Source of the DNA: Stemphylium vesicarium
Taxonomy: Eukaryota; Ascomycota; Dothideomycetes; Pleosporales; Pleosporaceae
Reading direction: 5' to 3'
Length of the DNA: 64,000 bases
Assembly (NCBI GenBank): GCA_004380135.1
Contig: QXCR01000035.1
Location: forward strand, 151,386 to 215,385
Position 1 is the stretch's first letter. Each line of letters starts with the position of its first letter. Positions 56,671 to 64,000 of this stretch are shown in pieces. The notes beneath the pieces are model-generated. The model saw only the letters and a list, made by a program, of their open reading frames with translations, searched no databases and was not told the origin of the DNA. The position numbers and the translations under genes are program-made.

Positions 56671-58572
56671 ATGGCTATCCCTGACCCCGCCGAACTCCAA
56701 GCCCGATATGCGCAGGAGCGCGACAAGCGACTGCGACCTGATGGCATGCAGCAGTACGCCCGCCTACCCAGCGAAGAGAACAAGCCGCTTGCCGATGACC
56801 CATGGGTAGATCAAGAGCAACGACAACAAGCAGGCCCACTCAAGGACGGCGACGACATTCAATTCCTCATCATCGGAGCTGGTCACGTAGGTCTGCTTGC
56901 AGGAGGACGGCTGGTGGAGGCGGGCTTCTCGCCAAAAGCCATGTGTCTAGTGGACGTAGCGGGCGGATTCGGTGGGACGTGGTATTGGAACCGGTACCCA
57001 GGCCTGCAATGCGATGTGGAAAGCTACATATATATGCCTTTCCTCGAAGAAACAGGCTTTATGCCCGCACGCAAGTACGCGTCAGGCGAGGAGATCCGTC
57101 AACACTGCGAGCGCGTGGCAACGCACTTTGGGCTGCGCGGGCAATTCTCGACACGCGTGCTCAGTGCGACATGGGACCAGGAGAGGCGGCGCTGGGTGGT
57201 TCGCATGCGCAAAGAGAAGGGCGATGGCGAGGATATGACTGTCTACGCCCAGTTTGTGATTCCAGCCAGCACCCTCTTCACGGCGCCCAGGATGCCCAAA
57301 CTCCCTGGCTTCAACGAGCTACGCGCAAACATTCCCGTCTTCCACACGGCGCGCTGGGACTTCAACTGCACCGGTGGCTCACCAACAGACGCTACTCTAT
57401 CGAAGCTGAAGGGCAAGCGCGTAGGGGTCATTGGCACAGGGGCAACGGCGGTGCAAGTCGTACCGCAAGTAGCACGTTGGGCCGGCCAGTTGCATGTCTT
57501 CCAGCGCACACCCTCCTACTGCGGTCCACGCCGCCAGCGAGCTACAGATGACAGCTCATGGAAACGTGACGTGGCGACTGGACCTGGATGGCAACGTGCT
57601 CGCCGGCTCAATTTTGATACTTTCTTCGACGGCGAGAAGCATCCAGCAAACCACCCAGATCTTGTCGCCGATGGCTGGACACAAACGGCACGCGGCTTTG
57701 GTGGCTTCATCGGAGGGCCACGTCTCGTCACGCCCCAGAATGTAGAGGAGCACGCGCGCGCACTGTATGAGATGGACGTGCCACTGGCGGAGCAGGCGCG
57801 AGACCGAGTACGAGAGAGCGTGGTAGCGGATCCGGCCACGGCGGAGCGACTACAGCCTTGGTATCCTATGTGGTGCAAACGGCCCACATTCCAGGATGAG
57901 TATCTGCCTGCTTTTAACCAGCCGAATGTCGCGCTTGTAGACACAGATGGCCGGGGCGTAGAGCGGTGTACCCCACGGGGTCTCGTCGCGAACGGGGTTG
58001 AGTACGAGCTGGACGTGTTGATTCTTGCCACAGGCTTTCTGCTTGCGACGGGAGAAAATGCGGCGCCTGCAGAGCTCTTTGGCATACCCATTGTCGGCCG
58101 CAACGGTCGCCGTCTCAAAGATAAATATGGCGCCTCTGACTTTGGCACGATACACGGCATCGCAACAAATGGCTTTCCTAACCTGCTGTATCCCGGTCTC
58201 GGTGGCGGACCCGGCTCTCCGAACCTCACCGCCGTGTTCGACCTTGAGGCCACGCATCTCGCTAATGTGTTGAAGGAGGCTACGCGCCGGGTTCCAGATC
58301 CTTCGCAGCTTGTAATTGAGCCGACTAAGCAAGCAGAGGATGCGTGGACGGACGAGGTGGAGAAGCGGGCCCTGTGGTACTCTGTAGTGCTCGCCTGTAC
58401 GCCGGGCTATTTCAACCACGAGGGAGCTACCATGCGCCTCGCTGCTAGCGGCGATGATAAGCGGCGGCTAGCGATGCGAAGGGTGCTTCATGGAGGGGGA
58501 ATGGCTATGTATGAGCGCATCGTGCGCGAGTATGATGCAAAAGGTGACATTGAAGGCTTCCTGGTGTCTTGA
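56671..58572 (+). CDS. Flavin-dependent Baeyer-Villiger monooxygenase
   Basis: An intronless gene of 633 residues starting MAIPDPAELQ. The FAD Rossmann motif is FLIIGAGHVGLLAGGRL near residue 66, and the NADPH motif is RVGVIGTGATAVQVVPQ near residue 250. Between them lies the type I BVMO fingerprint core PVFHTARWDFN. WYWNRYPGLQCDVESYIYMP is the usual conserved block after the FAD motif. A long N-terminal extension (about 60 residues) is typical of fungal cluster BVMOs such as those in meroterpenoid and aflatoxin-type pathways, which turn ketones into esters or lactones. It is a soluble enzyme. An AflR-type palindrome lies upstream. Its partner UbiA gene diverges from it. The family call is firm; the substrate is unknown. 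Confidence 0.92.
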   Translation: MAIPDPAELQARYAQERDKRLRPDGMQQYARLPSEENKPLADDPWVDQEQRQQAGPLKDGDDIQFLIIGAGHVGLLAGGRLVEAGFSPKAMCLVDVAGGFGGTWYWNRYPGLQCDVESYIYMPFLEETGFMPARKYASGEEIRQHCERVATHFGLRGQFSTRVLSATWDQERRRWVVRMRKEKGDGEDMTVYAQFVIPASTLFTAPRMPKLPGFNELRANIPVFHTARWDFNCTGGSPTDATLSKLKGKRVGVIGTGATAVQVVPQVARWAGQLHVFQRTPSYCGPRRQRATDDSSWKRDVATGPGWQRARRLNFDTFFDGEKHPANHPDLVADGWTQTARGFGGFIGGPRLVTPQNVEEHARALYEMDVPLAEQARDRVRESVVADPATAERLQPWYPMWCKRPTFQDEYLPAFNQPNVALVDTDGRGVERCTPRGLVANGVEYELDVLILATGFLLATGENAAPAELFGIPIVGRNGRRLKDKYGASDFGTIHGIATNGFPNLLYPGLGGGPGSPNLTAVFDLEATHLANVLKEATRRVPDPSQLVIEPTKQAEDAWTDEVEKRALWYSVVLACTPGYFNHEGATMRLAASGDDKRRLAMRRVLHGGGMAMYERIVREYDAKGDIEGFLVS

Positions 58573-59850
58573 AGTCACAGTTGTGTTGTCGTCACAGACA
58601 GGTAATCTATCTGCATTGTCTATTTTATAGTCCCGGGAATTTAGATGTATATTATTATTGTCTAATACACACTAGAATATCGTGCCACCCCCTCCTGTCG
58701 TGAATCCCAGGGTGTTGTGGTGTAGGGCGGTAGAGAAAGCAAGGTGAGGTGGTTAAGAGATAGTGTATATAGTAGTAGAAAGATCAATAGTGTAAAGGGA
58801 TCATGTGGAGTAAGGAGAGTATTATGGAAGGAATAGAAAGGGTGCTATAAAGGGACGATACCATTAAATAAAAATTATGAAGTCATCTATGAATTGAGTG
58901 GAAGTGATGAAATGTGTTGTAGCAAGCTGCTAGAATGTTGATGAGTGAAATTGGTTAACATGATCCATAAGCCAACTGAGAGCTGACCTACCACGACTCC
59001 ACCGTTGTATCGCCGAATAGAACAACCAGCGATCTCAGGTATGGCGTGAATTGCGTTTGGGCGTGCAGTCGATACTCATTGACGATATCAGCCTCACGCC
59101 TCTAGGGTAGAGAGCTGATAGCACAATCACAGCCACGCCACGTCAAATTAAAGAAACGTAGTGATAAAAGAGTATACCTCGACATCACTAAGTCCCAAAG
59201 TATCCATCCAATCCAGTGACCACTCCCATCGGATTGACCTAACACGCACACGTACACGCGTGCGTTACCATCTCATGGCAGTGTTCGATCGAACTTTTCT
59301 CTCTATTGATAGAATAGGCCCGGCTGCGCAGCACTCGGCGACTTGGAGTCAAACAACGCCAAATCCCGCCTATCTTCCAAGATGACGATCGCTGGTAAGC
59401 CTCCCAGCGATACATCATCTCAGGTTGCGGCTCTTTCTCGTGCATCACCACAGAGCCGCGCCGAGGTGCCTTGGCGACTCGTGAGACCGAGAAATTCCTC
59501 GCCAAGGTCTTGGGTCGGCCTCAAGCGTGCGGCACCGAATGCCAAATCTGGACAAATTTTCTCGCCGCTGTGATAAGACCGCGTCGATGCGACGAAATTT
59601 GTCGCTCTGATTTCCGATTTTGCGTCTTCATGCTGGGGTTGGTCTGGGGATCGCGTGGGGATAATTCGGGGGCTGCAGAGTGGAGAGGACTTATGTAGAT
59701 CGGTAGTCTCGTCGGTGGCTGTTGAAACTCTGATCCTCTGGTTTCGGTCCTGTAGCTTGTCATCGACTCCAATCGTCGTGCTGTCCTGCTAGCACGCGTT
59801 ACGCACTCCCATTCCACAGCCCCTTTCGACTCCAGGACAAGACACCAAGG
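58573..59850. other. Intergenic, right border of the putative cluster
   Basis: A 1.3-kb same-strand gap. The first 350 bp are A/T-rich and repetitive in composition (58600-58960). The remainder holds the transporter promoter. No gene seen. Confidence 0.5.
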
Positions 59851-61124
59851 ATGACCCACTCAACCTCACCACAGCGACAGGTCCCCGTACTGCCCCAAAG
59901 CCAAGTACACCTACCATGGCACAACCACAACCATATCTGCTCGAACCCGTCTTCTGGGACGGCGACGCCTATGAAGCATATTAATTCATCAACCTCATCA
60001 GGAACAGCAACGCCCGTCAATTCGCTCCTAACAGCGCAACTTCACTCCCACTCTCTTGACGCACTTCAAACTCATTACACAATGCACCCCCAACCCCCAA
60101 GCAATGCCTACACACCCCAGGAGTCCTTCGAGATCGTCTCCCGCGCAGGCGTAAAGAAAGCGCACATGCGCATCGAAAAGTCTTTCCTTTCCGCCTGTTC
60201 AGGTGGAATGATTCTCTCCTTCGCCTGCGCGACACTGATAAGCACCCACACATCGCCGTGGTACCAAGAGAACGCACCCGGTCTCATAAAGACAATCGCT
60301 GCATTGGTGTTTCCGTATGGACTCGTTATTGTGCAGATGACAGGCAGCGATTTGTGCACGGGCAGCTTCATGTACACGACCGTTGCGGCGTTGCATAGGC
60401 GCCTGAGTGTGTGGCGCATGCTGCAGCATTGGGGTGTTACGTTCCTGGGGAATCTGGCGGGGAGTTTGTTTGTGTGTTGCGTGATTGTTGGGTGTGAGTA
60501 TATGTCTGATGCTGAAAGCTTGGAGCTGACTGGGCGGAATAGATGGTGGACTGTTCGAGGGGGATCTGTATCGGGAGGAGTCGCTGCACTTTGCGTACAA
60601 GAAACAGGTTGCGCCGGAATGGCATCAGATATTCCTCAGAGGCATCGGCGCCAACTGGTTGGTGTGCTTGGCATGCTTTCTAGGGATGTCGGGTCGCGAC
60701 TATGTATCCAAGGTGGTGGGGATATGGTGGCCGACGTTTGCCTTCGTGTCGCTGGGCTTCGGTAAGGGCCCCATCTTCATGCTTCCCTGTGCACATGAGC
60801 TGACTATGTGTACCAGATCACGTTGTCGCAAACATGTTTTTGATACCCAATGCCATCTTCCTTGGCTCACCAGACATTAGTATTGGCTTGTACATCTGGA
60901 AGGGCATCGTGCCGTCACTACTCGGTAACATCATTGGTGGCGGCTTGTTTGTTGGGGTCCTCTATTGGTATCTGCACCTCCAGGGTCAAGGCGACATCAG
61001 CATTGATGGTCATCGCTACGAGTCGATGACAAGACCTGCGCAAGATATGGGGAGATGGGTGAGGCTCAAGGAGAGGAAGGACATGACAGAAAGCCGGGAG
61101 CAGGTAAACCGAGAACAGGTTTAG
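59851..61124 (+). CDS. Formate/nitrite transporter family protein
   Basis: Three exons: 59851-60493, 60543-60761 and 60817-61124. The product is 389 residues starting MTHSTSPQRQ. The first 95 residues are a hydrophilic His/Pro/Ser/Thr-rich cytoplasmic arm. Six membrane spans of the FNT fold follow. The channel segments include FLSACSGGMILSFACA, IVQMTGSDLCTGSFMYTT, GANWLVCLACFLGMSGRD and HVVANMFLIPNAIFLG (TM5 with the conserved H-x-xAN), then LLGNIIGGGLFVGVLYWYL. FNT proteins move formate, nitrite or related monovalent anions across the plasma membrane. Fungal NitA belongs here. Substrate choice cannot be read. The arm length is unusual compared with bacterial FNTs. Confidence 0.9.
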
Positions 61125-61445
61125 CATGGGCGATGGAGCAATATCTCTAAAGAAACTTGTACCTCGCCTCTGATCTCTTCTACTGTGAAACGAAATGAGA
61201 ATCTTTTGTGGTGACAGCAAGTCAGCTCGCTGCAAGTTGGTGAGGCAGAGTTACGATGGATGAGATTGACTCGACGTTGTCGCATTGCAGTCTATCGTAT
61301 GTTGTCGCGTCGTCATGGTGGAAGAGGGGCCCGTGTGATGTCAACGGTCGCGGACCCTGCGCTAGTTCGCTGATGCGGAACACTGTCCTTCTGTCCTCTA
61401 CTCGCGTGCTGCTGCTGCCTCACAACTCCTCAACCCCCCATCGCC
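61125..61445. promoter_or_regulatory. Short intergenic region before STE24
   Basis: A 321-bp same-strand gap with the transporter 3' UTR and the protease promoter. No recognised motif. Confidence 0.5.
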
Positions 61446-62998
61446 ATGATCCAGGCAATTCTGCAGGTACAATCACAATCACAGGCGCTCTATCCTCGGA
61501 AGCTAACACGTCGCAGCGCCTGGCCCGCTGGCTTGACCGGCCGCTCTTCCCGTGGAAGCGACTCGTCGTCGGCTTCTCTCTCGCAGAGTTCGCTCTTGAA
61601 AACTGGCTTCTCTTCCGCCAATACCGTGTCCTCCAACGTACTTCTGTCCCCAAGGCCCTCGACAAGGAGATTGAAAGAGATACTTTCGACAAATCTCAGG
61701 TAGGCGCCCCATGAAAGCCGGGACACGCCGCTGTCTTGCTGTGTGCTGACGTGGATGAACCGCAGAAATATGGTCGCGCCAAAGCCAAGTTCAGCTTCAT
61801 CTCGGGTCTCTTCAATCAGGTCAAATCGCTCGCCGCTCTCTACTTCAACCTCTATCCGTTCGTCTGGGCAACCGCCGGCACCGTCATCGCTCGCTATGCG
61901 CCCGCTCGCTTCTCGGGCGAGATCCCGCAGTCGCTCTTGTTCATGTACATGCTCGGTTGGATCGACTTGATCGCCGGTCTCGGTTTCTCATATTACCACA
62001 GCTTCGTCCTGGAGGAGAAGTTTGGTTTCAACAAGATGACGGTCAAACTCTGGCTCACGGATATGATCAAGGGCCAGGCTCTTGCCATTGCCTTTGGTAT
62101 CCCCATCGGAAGCGCTTTCTTATCCATTATCAACAAGACTGGCCAAGGTTTCTTCTACTACCTGTGGATGTTCATGCTAGTCATCCAGATCACGGGAATG
62201 ACCATCTACCCCATCATCATTGTCCCGCTGTTCAACAAGCTGGAGCCGCTTAAGCCCGGCAAACTCAAGGAGTCGGTTGAGGCTCTTGCCTCGAAGCTCA
62301 ACTTCCCCCTTGCCGAGCTGCAGGTGATTGACGGCAGCAAGCGCAGCGCACACAGCAACGCCTACTTCACTGGACTGCCCTGGATCGGAAAGAAGAAGAT
62401 TGTCATTTACGACACGCTGCTGGAGAAGAGCACAGAGAAGGAGGTTGAGGCTGTTTTGGCACACGAACTCGGTCACTGGAAGATGAACCACACATCGCGA
62501 CTTCTCTTCATTAGCCAGGCGCATCTATTCTACATGTTCGCCCTGTTCTCCGTCTTCATCAACAACAACTCGCTGTATGCCGACTTTGGTTTCCATAGGG
62601 AGAGGCCTACCATTGTGGGTTTCATGCTCTTCAACGAGATCCTGTCGCCCACCGACTCGATTGTCAAGCTTCTCCTGAACATCTGGACCCGCAGCATGGA
62701 GTATGAAGCTGGTATGTGACACCCTGCCTCCATGTACACTGATGGCCGACTAACAATGCCAGATGCCTTTGCGGTGAAGCTCGGATACGCGCGCGAACTC
62801 GGCGCCTCGTTGATCAAGCTTCAGATCCAGAACCTGTCGAGCATGGACGCGGACTGGTTCTACTCGAGCTTCCACCACTCGCACCCGATCCTGACGGAGC
62901 GTCTGAAGGCTATGAACTGGACTGGCGAGAAGAAGGTCGTGGACGAGAAGGCGGCAGATGAGGACAAGGCTGTCAAGGCAGGCGACCGAGAACTCTAG
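61446..62998 (+). CDS. STE24: CAAX prenyl protease 1 (Ste24-type zinc metalloprotease)
   Basis: Four exons: 61446-61466 (21 nt), 61517-61699, 61766-62711 and 62763-62998. The product is 461 residues, starting MIQAILQ followed by RLARWLDRPLFPWKRLV. The N-terminal peptidase_M48 region has multiple membrane spans. The zinc motif HELGHWKMNH lies near residue 300, and the third ligand is in EYEADAFAVKLGY across the last splice junction. Ste24 sits in the ER and inner nuclear membrane and cleaves the AAX tripeptide from farnesylated CAAX proteins such as a-factor-type pheromones; it also clears blocked translocons. Length and motifs match the family; intact. Confidence 0.94.
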
Positions 62999-63118
62999 GT
63001 GTGAGTCTCGATGATGGCGTGTAATATATCGGATTAGAAGGCCGTGGGTATCTAGATGCGCAAGATTGTGTGCGCAACATGTTGGGTAGCTCGTAGCTTA
63101 GAGGCAATGGAAGCCTTT

Positions 63119-63897
63119 CTATTCCGACTTTCCCTTTGCAGCCTTGTCCCTCTTCCTTTGCATGTCTCGCTCCTTCTTGGCCTTCTTCCTCGCTTCCTTG
63201 TCCAACTCGCCATTTGCCAATGGCTGCTCTTCATCTGCCTGATCCCCCTTCTTCCTCTTCTTCTTCTCCGTGTTCTGCACTAGAGGCTCTTCACCACCTT
63301 CTCGCACGACGTTCGTCCTGTCGCCCATTTCGCCAATCTCGATGCCTTGCTCAGCCTGGTAGGAAGCCATGTCCTGCCAGTCGTCGTCGGCAGCAGCAGC
63401 AGTGCCTTTGTTGCTATGGCTGGCATTGGCACCAGCAGTCTGGGTATCCGAATCAAGGGTGTTCTCCGGCTCCGGCTCCGGCTCTAGATACTCCCCGCGC
63501 ATGCCCGCAGCTACGCGTCGCAAGTGATGCATAAGCGGGTTGCCCATGGAGCCACCCTGGGCATTGAATGTGACACCCTCGGGTGTTATAAGGGCATCTG
63601 GATGGAGGTGTGCATGAGTCTCGGAGTTTTGCATGTACTTGTCTAGCATGGCGGATGCGGAGCTGAGAGATACGGGTGCGCTGGATATATGGCGACGGGG
63701 TGGGGGTGCTTCGAGCAGCATTCTGGCGATGGTTGCAGGAATGGCGCGCAAAGTTAGAGGGAGTAATGGGCGTGGTTCTCAAGAGCGTAGCGAAGGTGGT
63801 ACTGGTGAGGGTTGAGGGTTGCGACAGGAAAGCGCACAAGTTGGTGAGGGTTTTGGGAAGACGGAACTTTTTGCGCACGGACGCCGTCGACTTTCAT
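63119..63897 (-). CDS. Small basic protein, family not recognised
   Basis: Two exons: 63897-63803 and 63722-63119. The 80-bp intron carries a perfect CTAAC branch site. The product is 232 residues, starting MKVDGVRAQKVPSS. The N-terminal half has a conserved-looking core, LHPDALITPEGVTFNAQGG followed by HHLRRVAAGMRGEYL. The middle is acidic (EPEPEPENT). The C-terminus is a Lys/Arg-rich helix (KKKRKKGDQ; KEARKKAKKERDMQRKRDK), which suggests nuclear or nucleolar location and RNA or ribosome contact. It is convergent with STE24, 120 bp away. I could not place the family; a ribosome-biogenesis role is only suggested by composition. The donor site GTACCA is non-optimal, so exon 1 is less certain than exon 2. 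Confidence 0.65.
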
Positions 63898-64000
63898 AGC
63901 TTTGCGGACTTGCGACGGGCATGCAGCCCTGGAGGACTGAAGGCCTGGACAGGTGATGAAGGTTGAGATGTCTTTTACGTTAGACTAGTTTCTCGGGAGG

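Overview
The window is nuclear DNA from a filamentous ascomycete. Genes are interrupted by short GT-AG introns of about 48-90 bp, often with CTRAY-like branch sites. The gene families (AflR-type Zn2Cys6 regulators, fungal TauD dioxygenases, UbiA prenyltransferases, DUF3140, STAND-type N-terminal domains) are typical of Pezizomycotina. The intron style and AflR-type content would suit a Dothideomycete, but that placement is inference. About 22 protein genes can be supported. I rebuilt exon structures by reading splice sites and checking that the reading frame stays open across each junction. I found no tRNA, rRNA, CRISPR or intact transposon.

Left part (0-36 kb), mostly housekeeping: a Pro-rich protein with a STAND-like N-terminus; mitochondrial ribosomal protein mS42; a Cys-rich single-pass membrane protein; a 1.5k-residue SNF2/RING protein of the Irc20/SHPRH type; a THOC5 homologue; a large ankyrin-repeat protein; a regulator with an atypical Cys motif; a fungal regulator middle-homology protein lacking its zinc cluster; a DUF3140 protein; an MFS hexose transporter; and an M50B-like membrane metalloprotease.

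Middle part (37.4-58.6 kb), a probable secondary-metabolite locus: an SDR with an altered active site, a C-terminal-only AflR-like protein, an extended-SDR ketoreductase, a TauD dioxygenase, an NmrA-like protein, a full AflR-like activator, an O-methyltransferase, a second TauD gene broken by one in-frame TGA, a UbiA aromatic prenyltransferase and a Baeyer-Villiger monooxygenase. No PKS, NRPS or terpene cyclase is visible, so the UbiA enzyme is the only candidate scaffold-forming enzyme here. Four exact TCG-N5-CGA palindromes, the published AflR site, lie in the NmrA/TauD, methyltransferase and BVMO promoters. This suggests one regulon run by the AflR-like gene.

Right part (59.8-64 kb), housekeeping again: a formate/nitrite transporter, the CAAX protease Ste24, and a conserved-looking basic protein I could not place. 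The window contains 22 intergenic stretches longer than 300 bp and each has an entry. The most notable are the 2.9-kb gap at 13.8-16.7 kb and the 2.6-kb gap at 24.5-27.1 kb.
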